From: Diplodia intermedia
Lineage: Eukaryota > Ascomycota > Dothideomycetes > Botryosphaeriales > Botryosphaeriaceae
Direction: 5' to 3'
DNA: 64,000 nt
Assembly (NCBI GenBank): GCA_021495925.1
Contig: JAKEKT010000025.1
Location: forward strand, 1 to 64,000
In this document: positions 10,755-23,700 of the stretch, one piece after another
Layout: each line of letters opens with the position of its first letter
How positions within the stretch are numbered: the first letter of the stretch is position 1
Position numbers and translations under genes: made by a program
Notes under the pieces: generated by a model
Seen by the model: the letters and a program-made list of their open reading frames with translations, nothing else
Database searches by the model: none
What the model was told of the DNA's origin: nothing

Positions 10755-12125
10755 GAATGAAGCCTTGGTGCACGCATTTGGGAACGTGTGGACACGGGAT
10801 AGAAGCGTCGAAAGAAGGAAAATAGGCCCTCTGGACGAGGTGCTCTAATCATTCATCTGTACATTAGCATCATCCTTCCCCCCGCCGTGGCAGACGTGAC
10901 GTCGAACAGGGCGGCAAAAACCGTTGGTTTGGGGTTCTGCCGTGTGCAGGGCTAGGCTATCAGTGGTAGAAGAAAGAAAAGAAGAAAGAGCATCCATCCC
11001 CATTCTTTTTTCTTAGGAGTGCAATAAGGAGGCGGAGATGAAATTGATAATAAGGTAAGCTTGGCAGTCATCAGTCGGTCTCCTATTCCCGCCCCAGCAC
11101 CGCCGAAGTGTTTCCGCGACGCTTGGCCATGGACACTTGGGCTGCGACGCTGCTCTGACCCTCTGCTGACGTACGTCGTGCTCCGCGTCATGCATCTTCC
11201 GAGGGCCACGACAGCGGTGCCGGCAGCAACCAATGGAAGGCCCCATCCTCGGCCACATCCCAGCGAACACTTCTCGAAGCCCCAGCATCGCCAAGGATTT
11301 CCGCTCGGGCCGGAGGCCGACGAAGCGAGCGATGACTGGCTGGTGATCGCAGCCCTGCTCGAATGCTCGGACGTGCCGCTGGCTCGCACGCCCGGAGCCG
11401 CAAAAGCCAACGTCAGCTCTTACAAGTCCCTGCGTGGCCCCTCCCCTCCCCTCGTCCATTGTGAGACGACCTGCTCGACGACCGTCCCTCACGCTAATCC
11501 CCGCATTTCCCGCTAAGACTGACAGGAGTGTTGACCAAGGGGGGTGGAGGATGGGATTCCCCGACGGTAGCGAATCGGCTCCGTCCCTCGCCGACTACGT
11601 ATGCATTTCTGCACGCCGACTTTTTAGTCTGATGGGGAAAAACGAAAGACGGATCGCGATCCTGATGGTGTCGCCGAGCAACAAGACGCTCGGGGACCAT
11701 GGTCCGCTTTTTCTCTCGGTCGGCAAAAAAGGATTGAGGGCCAGCAATGGATCCGAGTTTTCTTCTTTTCCCCCCTCCCTCCGTCCTCTAGCAGCCAGGA
11801 CGTCGCCCGCCCGCCTGTCGTCCTCTTCCGGGAAAAAACAATAAGGATCTCGGCGCGCCGCCCGACCCTGTGCTTGCTCTGTTTCTTGGCGTGGAGAAAA
11901 AAAAGGGTAACACGCACCAACCTGCCACTCGGGCGAGGGAAGGGAAAGAAAGGCGGTACTTCTTTGCCATGTCTGCCGCGTGATCTTCTGTCCCGCTTTC
12001 TTCTTTTTTCCCGTCTGCTTGTTTCCCATTTCCCCATCTTCTCGCGTGCTTTCTCGTGAGCCTTGTGGCTGGCGCCACGTGAACGACGACTCACTCCCAC
12101 CCACCCCACCGTTCTTGGATCCGCC
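10755..12125. other. Intergenic region upstream of the arylsulfotransferase-like gene
   Basis: About 1.4 kb between two plus-strand genes. The first 150 bases probably hold the 3' UTR of the RING-SR gene. The rest contains polypurine and polypyrimidine runs (for example near 11760-11780 and 11990-12060) and only low-complexity open frames. The last part, with its CT-rich tracts just before 12126, is the likely promoter and leader of the next gene. I see no conserved coding signal. Confidence 0.5.
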
Positions 12126-15100
12126 ATGGAGATGATGACTCGCCGTGGTGTATCCCGCTACCTACTCTCGTTACCGATCGCTGCTGCTGCTTGCTGGCTT
12201 GCTTCCCCCACGCTCGCTCAGGACCCTTTCACGAACAATGATGGCCTTTACAACTTCGTCACTGTACGTCCCCCGACAGACATGGCCTTCTGCACACCTC
12301 TACCATGAACTCCCCCTCCAAGAACCGGGGTCCCTCCACTCCAAGATCCATAGTTTTCACATACCCAGCGAAGCATGGCGTCATTCAATCCGGGGCAAGC
12401 ACGAATGCTGATCATCGTTCCCCTCCCCTCGTCTAGCGCCCCGAGATCAGGGCACCTAAACTCGACGTCCGCATCTACGACAGGGATGCCGTCGCGCCCG
12501 GCTACTGGTTCGTGGCGCCGTACAACACCAACAACGCGTGGGAAGCGCACCAGGGCCCGCTGTACGAGTCGTGCCAGGTCGGGCCCGCGATATATGACAA
12601 TGATGGGGTGGGTTCACTGATTCCTTTCTTCCCACCATCATCAAGCACATGCATGCCCTTTCTTTCGTCGGGCCAGAAAGCACTGCTGCTGCGAACCCTC
12701 GTCACTCAACTAACACTTCCCCGCCCAGGAGCTGATATGGAGCGGGGCCTGCCTCTTCAACAACATGAACGCCTTCGACTTCCGGCCCATCGACTACGGC
12801 GGCAAAAAGTACCTCTCGCTCAACGTCGGGCGCGGGACGCCCTCGATCTACGGCGCGGGGCTCATCCTGTCCGACACGTACGAGGTGGTGCGCGAGGTGC
12901 AGATGAGCGCGCACACGGCCGACTTCAACCAGCACGAGTTCAACGTCATCGACGACGGCGCGGCGGCGCTGTACGTGACGGAGGCGTCGCACGAGGTGTC
13001 GGGCGCGGGCATCGGGCTGGGCGACGGCGACGGCGAGGACGACGACGCGGCGGCGACGCTGCTGTGGGCGCGCAGCAACGGCGTCGCCGAGGAGAGCCTG
13101 CTGTGGGGCCGCGAGGAGACGCTGGACTTCGAGTGGGACTGCATCGACCGCGTCCCGCTGAACGAGAGCACCTTTCCCTGGCCCGAGGCGGTCGACGAGG
13201 GGGGCCGCGGCTGGGATTACATGCACATGAACTCCATCGACAAGTTCCCCGGCGGCGACTACCTGGTGTCGATGCGCTACTCGGACTCGCTGATGCGCGT
13301 GGGCGGCTCCGACGGCCGCATCGTCTGGCGCCTGGGCGGCCGGGCGTCCGACTTCGCCATGTGGACGGACGACGACGACGGCGGCGGCGGCGGCCAGGTC
13401 GCCTTCTCGCGCCAGCACCACGCCCGCATCGTGTCGACCAACGCGACCCACACCGTCGTCACGCTGCTCGACAACGCCGCGGGCAGCCTGGGCACCGACG
13501 CGGCCGTCACCGCGCCCGAGAGCGCCGCCCTCGTCGTCCGCCTCCACCACGACGCCGCCGACGCCTCGCGCCGGTCGTGGGCCGCCGAGCTGCTGCGCCG
13601 CTACCCGCGCCCCGACGGCGCCCACTCGTACCTGCGCGGCTCGGTGCAGCTGCTGCTTCCCCCAGGAAGCGAAGAAGACGAGACATCGACACCGTACCCG
13701 TCCTCGCTCACGCACATCCACGACCGCTACCCGGGCTTCGAAACGACCGCCAACGTCCTCGCGTGCTGGTCCAAGGACGGCTACGCGACCGAGTTCGCGC
13801 CCGACGGAAGCGTCGTCGCCGAGGCCCGCTTCGCGACCGCGCACCTCGACACGTACCGCGCGTTCAAGCACGCGGGCTTCGTCGGGCGCCCCGCGGCCGA
13901 GCCGCCCGCGCTCAGGGCCTTCGCGTTCGGCGACGTCGCCGGCCAGCGCTCCGCCGTCGTCGACGGCTCCGGCCGCGGCGTCGGCCAGACGATGACGGTG
14001 GCGTACGTGAGCTGGAACGGCGCGACCGAGGTGCGGGCGTGGCGCGCGTTTGGGCGCGTGGTGAGGGATGGCGGGGCCGTGGTGTTGGGGGGGAAGGGCG
14101 GGAAGGAGACGTATGGGGAGGCGTATGGGTTGGTGGGGGATGATGAGAAGGAGGAGGAGGAGGGGGAGGGGGAGGAGTCGGCAGCCACGAGTAGTCCCTC
14201 GCCGTCGTCTTTGGCTCAGTCGTCGTCGTCGTCGTCCTCGTCTTCCTCCCACCCTCTCTACCCTTCTTCATCCACATCCACATCCACATCCTCCGCCTCC
14301 GCCTCCTCTTCCCCCTCCACCCCCCACACCGAAGAAGAAGGCCTCCTCCACCACCTCCACCACCGCCGCGCCAAAATCCCCCTCCCCTCCCCCCACGACC
14401 CCTCCGACCCCCCTCCTCCCCCCACCCACCTCGGCACCTTCGCCCGCAGCGGCTTCGAAACCGTCCTCACCATCCCCAACCAGCCCATCTCGCACCTCTG
14501 GGTCGAGGCCCTCGACGGCGCCGGCGCCGTCCTCGGCCGCAGCCCCGTCGTCGCCGTCGTCGTGCCCGCCGCCCAGCGCCCGTACGCGCCCGTCGACGTG
14601 CGTCCGGATGGCGGTGACGGCGACGTCGTCATTGGCACCGGCGATTTCGTCTTCGCGGACGAGGGCGAGGGGTTCATCGGGTTGGTCAAGGTGCCGCCGC
14701 AGGCGGCGGAAGCCGGGAGGGAGGGCGCGTGGGGGTATAAGAGTGTGAGGGGGGGCGTGGCGGGGGAGGGGGGGGAGGCGTGGGGGGTTGTTGTTGGGGT
14801 TGGGGCGGCGGTTGGGGTTGGGGCGGCGGCGGTGGTGTTGGGGGTGTGGTGGGGGTGGTGTGTGTGGGCGGCGTGGAGGGAGAGGGTTGGTCGGCGCGGG
14901 GGTGGTGGTGGTGGTGGTGGGAAGAGGTGGAAGGGGAAGGGGAAGGGGAAGGGCAAGGCGCCCGCGGTGGATAAGGGGAAGTATAGGGCGGTTGCTGGGG
15001 ATGATGATGATGGGGATGGTGATGAGGAGGAGGCCTTGGAGTTGGTGGAGACGGGGAGTGAGGGCCGGAGTAGTGGTGGCAGTGATGAGTATCTGGGTCG

Positions 15101-15323
15101 GTTGGATTGGGCGCCGGTGACGTTTGGGAATGGCACTGCGGGAGTGAACGCGGGGAGAGGGAGCAGATTTGACGAGGAGATGACGCTGGGACAGGTGAGA
15201 CGAGGGCTGGCTCAAGTGAGGCAGCAGCATCGGAGGAGTGCGAGTCAGGCGGAATACTGGAATGCGGGAGCTACGCCGTTGGTGATGCAAGCGAAGAATA
15301 CGTGGAACGAAGAGCGGAGGTAG
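12126..15323 (+). CDS. Arylsulfotransferase-like (ASST family) type I membrane protein
   Basis: Predicted protein of 967 residues from exons 12126-12263, 12437-12607 and 12729-15323; both introns are phase 0. The N terminus is a signal peptide (RYLLSLPIAAAACWLA, likely cut near TLAQ). About residues 50-530 match the fungal arylsulfotransferase/ASST-like family: APGYWFVAPY, GPAIYDNDGELIWSG, FNQHEFNVID, LDFEWDCIDRVPL, WDYMHMNSIDKF, DGRIVWRLGG, FSRQHHARI. This is a beta-propeller fold. A Ser/Pro/Glu low-complexity stretch follows at about 545-620. A hydrophobic Gly/Val/Ala helix near 14780-14870 is a likely transmembrane segment, with a basic then acidic cytosolic tail. The true substrate of fungal members is unknown, so sulfotransferase activity is only a family label. 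The last exon is extremely GC-rich and changes strand composition sharply, being C-rich to about 14640 and G-rich after. Confidence 0.85.
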
Positions 15324-16175
15324 TACGAGAGGCAAGCTAAGGATGAGGGAAAGCCTTGTTTTGCATCGGAACGGAGTCTGTTGCGTTTCATGTTTTGGTA
15401 TTTCTGAGCATTTGAGCGCATTTTTGTCTGTCATAGCATCTACATAGCATGAGGCGGCGTTGGTCAAAGAAAATATTTGCTTTGAATTGAGCTTTCTAAT
15501 GAGCCTGTGCAGTTTCAAACCACATCTTGGGAGTTGAAAGAATCACTTCTACAACACCTACGAAGGGGGATGAGACAGAAGCTGGAACATCTGTGTCTGA
15601 CGTTGGAGGAGCGCATTCTGTACGATCAATCCCGCTCTTACACAGTCCCTTTCATTTTTCGTCTTTCCCAAATTCACTTCTTTTTCTTTTACAGACGGCC
15701 TTCCCCGTCCGCTCTACGCTTTCTTCTTTCTCTTAGCTATCAAAGTCTCATGAAGCTCCACTAGAAACAGTGAGTAAGAGCAAAAGTTGGCAAAGGGAAA
15801 ATGGGCACATCGTTACACTTCTCGGAGACGGCAGACTCCGCCAAACATCCAGATCAGCAACAATGTTATGTATCTGCGTCTAATCCGCGCCTTGATCTCC
15901 TGTTGTAAACAGCCATGGTGGCAATGAGTATTTCGAAATACAGCCGGAGAGCTTTGGTAAGCCACTTTGATGATGTGTCTCAGCTTCCTAGTCTGATGAC
16001 GGTCATCTCGCTGCTATCTTTACTAGAAAAGTGGTTTTAGAGGCCTTTAGACGGCCGAAGCTCTTAAGTAATATACATACCTTGGATGGTGCACAAGCAT
16101 AAGAGGGCTGAACTGCCATTTACCAGATTGTATTAAATTCCCAGCAGCCGCATGCACGCCGAAAGACAGACAGAT

Positions 16176-16237
<62 letters not shown>

Positions 16238-17174
16238 AGTTATAATATTATATAAGAAGCATTCTACTTTCCATAATCATTACCGTAAAGCAACTGACAG
16301 TCTATGTAATACATCTTTTAAAGCCAAACGCAAGATTCTCTGCTTTTTATTACTTATTTAATGTACAGCGTACGGCGTAAAAGAAAAGGAAAAAATCCAC
16401 CTTAACAGCACCCCGAAAACATGCTTCTAGGCTCTGCATTGTTATGCTTCAATACTAAAGGATCATATAAAGCTACACGACGGATAAGAGCAACTTTCTA
16501 AAATTTTGTTGAAACAAGACTATAAGAAAAAGCAGACAGGGAAGGATGGAGATATTCGACGTAAATGCTGGCGTGAACTAGCTTCAGAAACGTCCCAAAC
16601 AGCTACGTTTCGTACAGTAAATGTCGTGCAAGACAGTCAGTCTTCAAGGCTAATCATTTACGCTCCGCCCTGAACACTATAGTGGGAAGAGAGAGCTATG
16701 ATGGATACATCATATACCGTTGTGGCTGATCATCAGAACAGCAGGATATTATTTACTAAGCTAACCTTGCTCAAGAAAGACAATCGGATTACTCGACAAG
16801 TGAGGAAAACCTGATTATGATGAGATCAATACTTCCTCCCAAGAGCGAAGCGATTTGGCACGGAAAGGAAGGACGGGTTTAGAAATGGGACGAGTTGGTG
16901 ATTTCCGACGGAACATGATGACACTAATACCGACCAAGACTTCAGGTAAACAAGATCCATCTCGGGGGTATCCTGATATTGTTACAATATGTTCCCATCT
17001 CTACAAGTATCTTTACAAGCCCAGCCGACCGTGAGCCGCCTACACGCCCAAGACCCAGATACCATGACCAGCCCAATATACAATAATGCCGCCCTTCTAA
17101 ACCAGAGAGGAGAGTGTCATCCGTAGCTCCCCCAAAACCCAACAAGATCTGCGATATAATTACAAGGCCCGCGA
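15324..17174. other. Convergent intergenic spacer, AT-richer than its surroundings
   Basis: About 1.85 kb between the 3' ends of the arylsulfotransferase-like gene (+) and the BOL3-type gene (-). Bases 16000-17000 are visibly richer in A and T than the rest of the window and contain a long GA microsatellite. Short open frames show no conserved features. I see no transposon ends. The stretch may hold decayed DNA. Confidence 0.5.
16181..16234. repeat. (GA)n microsatellite
   Basis: An uninterrupted GA dinucleotide tract of 27 units, preceded by GACA/GATA-like imperfect units from about 16163. It is the longest perfect dinucleotide repeat I see in the window. Confidence 0.95.
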
Positions 17175-17769
17175 TCATGCCACAGCCTTGGTCCTCAGCT
17201 GCACACCGTGCCAGCTCTTGATCTCATCTTTCAGAATCTCGTTGACCAGCTTGTGCTGTTTGATGACGGTCAAGCCCTTGAACTTGGGGCTATGAATATC
17301 GAGCGCGTACATGGAACCGCAACCGCCGCTGATGTCCTGGACCTGCTCGGCAGAAAAAAAAATTGTCAGTTCTCCATTTCTCCACACTTCGATAGCCGTA
17401 GCCGAGGAAGACAGTGCGTGAGGGGCGAGGGGAGGGAGGGGGTGAAATTGGTATGGTCTGACATACCTCCAGGCGCACAGGGTCTAGACTATCCTTGATC
17501 TTATTGAAGACATGCAGCTCGCCCTCGGACAGGTAATCCGGCGGCTCGGGCGCGGCGCCGGTCGACATGCAGCGGCGGGCTGCAGCAACAGGGCATTGTG
17601 CGAAGGGTGCGGCGAGGGCTCGAGCTGGTCGTGGCGTCGGGGTCTTGTGCGAAAATAGCAGCTGCGCGTAGGAACGCGTCAGTGGAGTATGGGCGGATGC
17701 GGCAGAAGCAGCGCAGCGGCGCGTGCTGAGGGCGGCGGCGATGCGCGAGGCGGCTCTCGAGGGCGCCAT
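17175..17769 (-). CDS. BOL3: Mitochondrial BolA-like protein (BOL3/BOLA3 type)
   Basis: Predicted protein of 156 residues from exons 17467-17769 and 17175-17342; the 124-nt intron (GTATGT to GAGCAG) is phase 0. Residues 1 to about 70 are rich in Arg, Ala and Ser with almost no acids, typical of a mitochondrial targeting sequence. The BolA domain spans about 80-152 with LSEGELHVFNKIKDSL, then VQDISGGCGSMYALDIHSP and GLTVIKQHKLVNEIL. Cys109 in SGGCGS and His131 in IKQHK fit the conserved cluster-binding Cys and His of BOLA3. Family members act in the mitochondrial matrix late in iron-sulfur protein assembly, helping deliver [4Fe-4S] clusters to client enzymes with Nfu1-type carriers. The gene's 5' side opens onto the long gene-free region. 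Confidence 0.9.
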
Positions 17770-20700
17770 TGGGAATCTGCCGGGCGGTTAGAGGAGAGCG
17801 TGCGAGCAGCGGGGGACGTCGGTATGCGCACCTGGGAAGAAGTGGTGGATGGAGAAAGATGGCTCGTCATGGACTCACTGCGAGCACCGACATCACCGCC
17901 TAGGGCCGGGGGCAGTCTGGCCGAGGCCCGCCAGCCGGCCAATCGTCGTGCAGCCATTCATCAGAGCCTCACCACCGACCTCCATCGCAACCTTCACCTC
18001 ACAGTTATTTCCATCTGCTCTCGCGACCAGCGTGCTCACAGCTCCGCTCGCGGCACCCAGGCGCCACAGCCAGAGCACCCGCAGCCTTGTCTCGGATCAG
18101 CACCGGCCGGGAGGTGCGGGGTGGGCGCGCTGCGTGAGCTGACTGGCTGCAGCCCGCGCCGACCTCGCTCTCCCCCAGAACTGCCCAGAGCTGCTGTCCA
18201 GCGTGCGGAGGTACCTCCAAGTACCGTCCCGTCACTGCGCACCCTCCCCACGCCGCCGCGGAAGGGACTTCTTCCTCCACCCGCCAAGGACCGTAGCCGC
18301 CGTGGGTCTGGATGAGCCGCTCCTGTCAACCCTAGGCTCCAGACCGTCGACCACCCCCATGCGCCTATCGCTGCCCCCCTGCCGCCTCGAGCTGTCACGC
18401 TTATCTCGAAGGGAGATCCCCAGCATCTCGTTGGGGCCATGCTGCAAGGGAGTCTCCACAGCCGCCGCCGTCTGCCACTCTCTATTCTCAACAGTTGCCG
18501 AGATTGCAAGCTGCACGCAGTACGGTGTGTACACCGGCCTCAAAGCTGCCCCGACTCTCGTCCGAGCCGCTGACGGTCGGGCGCTGCTGATCCCTGCGCG
18601 CGCAGGGCGATGGGTGGGTGGTTGGGCGAGCGTTGAGCTCGTCGACGCAATAATCCCGCGCAAGCTCTTACCAACCCAAACCCAAGCCCAAGCCGTTCGC
18701 TTGACGCCACGCCGCCTCAAGGGTCTCCATCTTGCTTGCGGAAGGAGGCTTGCTGGCGCTGCTCGAAGCGGCCAAGATAAGCAGGCCTCTACGCGGGGTT
18801 GCATGCTTGGGGAGCAGGGGCGTGCTGCTTTGCGGCTTCGACGGGGCGCCATTCCCCCTCTGACAGGCTGGCTCACCGGCAGCAGCATCATCGGTGGCAG
18901 CACTACGCCCGCCTCGCCGCCGCTGCCGCTCTCGATCCAGACAGGGGACCGTCGGCGGGTGGGAAAAGCCTTCTCAATGCAGCATGCACGCCAGCAGCAG
19001 GGTGAGCCCCACAACACCAAGGCAGGCGCGGCATAAGCATCACCACCGCAATGGCTGACGGCTCGAAGCGGACGAGCCCCACAGCATCCTTACTCTCGCT
19101 CTGGCCCCGTCTGTTCTTACCCTTCTCCGCCTCTCCATCTGCACTCCAGACACTCGTCCCGCACTATCGAAACACGTCTCCACATTTCGTCCCTCTCTCC
19201 GCATCATGCACTCCACATGGACATACGTTGGTGGCGGCGGCGCCATCTGTCGGCTTTGCGCTGCCCTCATCTCGGCATCCCCGCCATGCATCGCCGGCTT
19301 TGTTGGGTAATCCTGCCTCATCGCGGGATTATACGAGGCGGCAAACGGCGTTGAGCTCCCGAGATCTCGGGACCGGGCGTAGTCAGCTTTCGGGAGGCAA
19401 ACGCGAATGAGCGGAGCAGAGTGGCAGTCTGCACCGCAACTTTGGGGATCACCGTTGCATTGGCCACTCACTACCCTCACGCCACGCGCCGTGGGGAAGG
19501 GGACAGGAAAGCAGCCGGGAGAGCCGAGAGCGTACAGGCCCGAGAGGCCCAGAAGGCCGTCTTGGACCCTGCATGTGAAGTGTCGCGGAGACTTCGCGTG
19601 CAGTGTGTGAGAGACAACAGACGACATGGCGAAAAGCGGCGACCAGCCATCGAGAGGCGAGATTCTCGTGCACACATCTGACATGCGCCGCCCGTGCAAC
19701 CTGCATCTTTGCCGACGCCCCCTTCATACTGTGTACATGCAGGGTGCCTATCTAGACCCGCCGGGCAAAGTCCTCTCCCCAGCAACGGCCAATCATCCGT
19801 CGAATGCGAGTGGGCAAGCTTTTCGCCCCGCTGCGTATGCAGCCAGGGTCCCGGAGAGAGACAGAGAGAGAAAGAGAGAGAGAGAGAGAGCAAGCAAGAG
19901 GGCTTACAAATCATTGGACGAGGGAGGCTGATGCTGAGAGAGGAGAGGAGAGGAGTGGGTGGGTGTGGGTGGTTGGTTGGTGGTCTGGCTAAGTCCACAA
20001 CGGGGCTAGCAAGGCCAGCGTTCTCCTGCGCAAAACATCCCACTATTCCACCACTCACTTGCCCACCCCACCCCACCCCACCTCGCGGCGTCGTCCTCCT
20101 GCTCTCCCCCCATCGAGAAGCGTCTGTTGAGGTGAGTCGAATCGGACAGCCGCTCCGACGGATGAATGAATGGAGTGGGTGGTCGTTATGGGTCGATGTC
20201 CGCATAAGTTGGACCACGCGACAACGCGCGCTCTCTCTCTCTTCCAGATCGCGCGCAACTTTGATGATGGACGTGTCTATACAGCGCATGCGTGTGCGTG
20301 TGCGTGTGCGTGCGTGTGGAGAACGCCCGCCACCGCCCTGTTCGTTTTGCGCGTTGGCAACTATCAGCAGCATCGTCAAGAAGACCCTTGGCGACACAGA
20401 CACGCCTCTCTCTCTCTCTCTCGCTTGTCTCTCCTTGCCAACCCACAAAGAGAAACCCATGATGCTTCGTTCAGCTTTTCGACTACAAAGCCGACGGGGA
20501 ATTCTACAACCATCGTTGTCGCGACATGGAGAGAGTAGGCTCAATAGTTTCGACCGCGTAGTAGTGTGTTCCGCCGTCACTTTGTTTCCTCCCCGTTCGG
20601 CTCTCGGTTCCCAATAACTTTGCTGTTGTGGTTTCGTGTTATTGTTATTGTTATTTTTTTTTTGGGTCATGCTTTTCCCGACCCGGCGTGCATAAGCAAG

Positions 20701-23700
20701 CCACAAATTGCGCCTCGTCGACGTCGGCGAACCCGGCTACCAGAGGGAGAAGCCTTTAGAGTTTGCGCTTCCGTGGCCAAGGCGCAAGCCATCAATCTGA
20801 CATTGGCGAAAAGGTAATCAGATCACCGGAAACGCCGATGTGTAGTTTTTTTCTTTCTTCTTTTTTTTTTTTGGTTTGGTATGTGGTGTGTATGTTAAGT
20901 GCAGAGAGTTGTGTCGTTCCAGATTCAGGGTCTGAGAAGCTTGTCGCGTGCGGTGTGTGCGTAAGAAGGGGACCGATCGAAGGGCATACGCTGCTTGCGT
21001 ATTCTTTTTCTTCTATCATCCTTCTTTTTGTCTTTCTATCTTTCGCTTTTTTATTTCCGAACCCTTCGGAGGACAGGCAGGACCCTGGTGTGTGTGTGCG
21101 GGACGCAACGACAAGCGGGACTACTAACGAAGCGGGACGAACGAAGCGGGACAGAAAACGCCCCCCTCCATCCCCTCCCCTCCCCTCCCTTCCCTCCCTT
21201 CCCCAATTTTACCTATTCCGGAGAACCGATCCACCTTGGCTCCTGGCCAGATCATACGAACGGAAAAAACCTCACCATTTTTTTTTCTATCCCCCTCGCT
21301 CTTCGGGGTGAATGGAAGAGGGGGGACGGGACGGGCGGTGGCGTCGGGCGCGGTGGCGTGGTTGACCGGACGAAGCAGCTAGAGCGAGGCGATGACGTGA
21401 GGAGGGATGGGCGGATGATAAGACGGAGATACCTAGATGGACCCCCCTCCCGATCGAAACGGCCGGTGGATGGAGATCTCTTGGTGTATGTTTTTTTGTG
21501 TGGGGCGGGGGAGGTAAGATTGGAGGAGGGGTTTTGGTTCGTCATCTCTTTTTCTCTTAGATCCTTTAGGGCGGGGTCATGTTCGATCGGAAGGTCATCT
21601 TTCGGCATGTAGTGGAGGAGGTTTTGCGAGCGCGGGACACTAGTGTATGATGGAAGGTGGGGAACTTGGGAGCGGAGAGATGGTCGGAGGAAAAGGGCAG
21701 AGACGACGACGACGATGACTCTTTCCATTGGAGGGTTGTCGGGAAATGTGGTGGTGGTTGTCATGGTGGATGGTGGTGGGTGCGAGCAAGTGTAGTGAGT
21801 GACTAACCGGACTACTACTGCACCCCGAAGCACACCGCCGCCGGCACGCCATGTACCGCGGAGGGTGGAGAGAAAAGCGCCGTCTAGAGTGCGGAGGTGG
21901 TGGAGTGGGTAACGGCGGTAAAATGGCACCGAGCGGGCAACTGTCAAGGTAGGTAAGACGAGAAGGTGAGATCGAGCCAAGTGCGATGCGGGATGCGGTT
22001 AGCTAGAGTGTGCTTCTCCGTGTACGCGTGTCTTTTTCCGTCGTCGTTGTCGTAGTCGCCGTCGTGGTTGTTGTGGCTGGACCCTACCGCTCTACCCTTT
22101 CACCTATCCGTCGACCCTCTCTTCGCTAGTCTGACTCTGTCTTTCTGGGAGACTAGGCACGCCCCAAGGGAGACCTATTCTTGTCATCTGTTGTTGGTGT
22201 CTTGGTGTCAGCACCTTATCTCGTCTTACGCACGGCTAGTCTGTCTGACAGCTCTTGATAAATGTAGAGAAAAATCGAACACAATGTATCATGGAGATGT
22301 TGCACTCTACTTACGGGAGTAGTGGAATCGAATGTCATGTATTTGTACAGGTTCAACTCTCGCATCTGCGTCTGGATACCGCCAAGGTATGTACTTTTGA
22401 GACTCCTCAGCTCTTCCTCGTTCTTCTCGTAATCCAACCAACTTTGCTGGACTAGACATGATATGACCTCCACTGTTTCTATGAGTCAAGCCAGCGGACG
22501 CTCTGCATTCTTTGGGTAGTAGCACCATGTCACCGGCCTCACCATCCTCTTCGTCAGACCCCAGGATTATCGCTCCGGATGCTCACGGGAGGTTGCGGCG
22601 AGTTTACACGGAAGCGATAGGAACGAGAAAAGACTGCGAATCGGCAGAGGCCGGAAGCCGTTCTATTCTGGCGTTCGAGGTAGAGATGGCATGAAACAAG
22701 ACATGACTGGCGAGGGCGGCAAGGGCGATTGATAATGATGAAGGAAAATTCTGCCAGTGAGGCGTCTCGCGGACGGCTTGCCTATTGCCGTTTCCGGCTA
22801 AATGGCCTGATGTCGCGCAGTGCAGCACACTTCTCGTCCATGGTCCCTTCGGCTTGCACAGCAGTAAACAATATGTTTGACTCTCTGCTGTGGTCGGATG
22901 GAGATGGACCGAGCAGGGCAGCCACGTACAGAAGGGGGCTTGCTTGTAAGGCGTTCATCCTAGTTCCTTTTTTTTTTTTTTCGTTGAGGGGCAGGTAGGT
23001 AGATCCGAAATTGCGAGCGACAAGCAGAGCAGCATCAACTCACCGGTGCACGCCGTTGATTGTTTGTCTGCGGTTCGCCACCGCCACGCCGGCGGATGTC
23101 GGGGACCGCGTCGAGGGCGTTTTCGCGGCGGGCGTTTAGGCGTGGGCTTTGGTGGAAGGAATGGGTGGAGTGGGGGCATCCGTCTATCCGCCGTTCAGTT
23201 GCTGCTCTGTTACGAAGCCCCACCGTCCCTTGCTAAGCCGGCTGGGGCTTGCAGCGGCGCGTCTCGCGATACGACGCAAGTGGATGTCCGCTGGAGTGCT
23301 GGCGGCCAGGGTCTGGCGGGCGGAAAGCGCAGCGGCAAGAACTTTTGAAGTCGTGGCCGGCCCAGGGTCCTGCCGTGAACCGCGGGGGCCCCTGGTTGAT
23401 GCCTGTTGAGGGAGGTACTCGCTGCACTTTGTTTGCTGCTCCCGTTGCGCTTTGCATGTGCCTGCCCGCTTACTCTGCTGGCCTGTCTCGCATAGAAATT
23501 CGACTTTCTCTCTCTCTTCCATCTGCCTGTCTCTCTTCTCTCCACCCAGTCTAGGCCCTTTTGTCGGCGTTTGAACTCAGCCCCCCCTGTCCGTCGGCAT
23601 GTGAACGCCGCCAGCTCGGACCAGGACCAGGCGAAAACTACATACCACAGCCCATCGACTATTCTCGTGGCGCATTCTACCCACTTGATTACACAGTAGC

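Noticed and set aside
12512..14252. Open frames over 500 codons on both strands inside the arylsulfotransferase-like gene
   Set aside because: They are Arg/Ala or Val/Arg-rich shadow frames produced by very GC-rich coding DNA; the true frame carries the family motifs.
16000..17000. RIP-mutated transposon
   Set aside because: The stretch is only moderately AT-rich and shows no terminal repeats or recognisable transposase or reverse transcriptase remnants.
19477..20706. Minus-strand open frame of 409 codons in the gene-free region
   Set aside because: It consists of poly-Asn, Ser/Leu and Thr/Arg runs from microsatellites and shows no domain; overlapping plus-strand frames are equally long.
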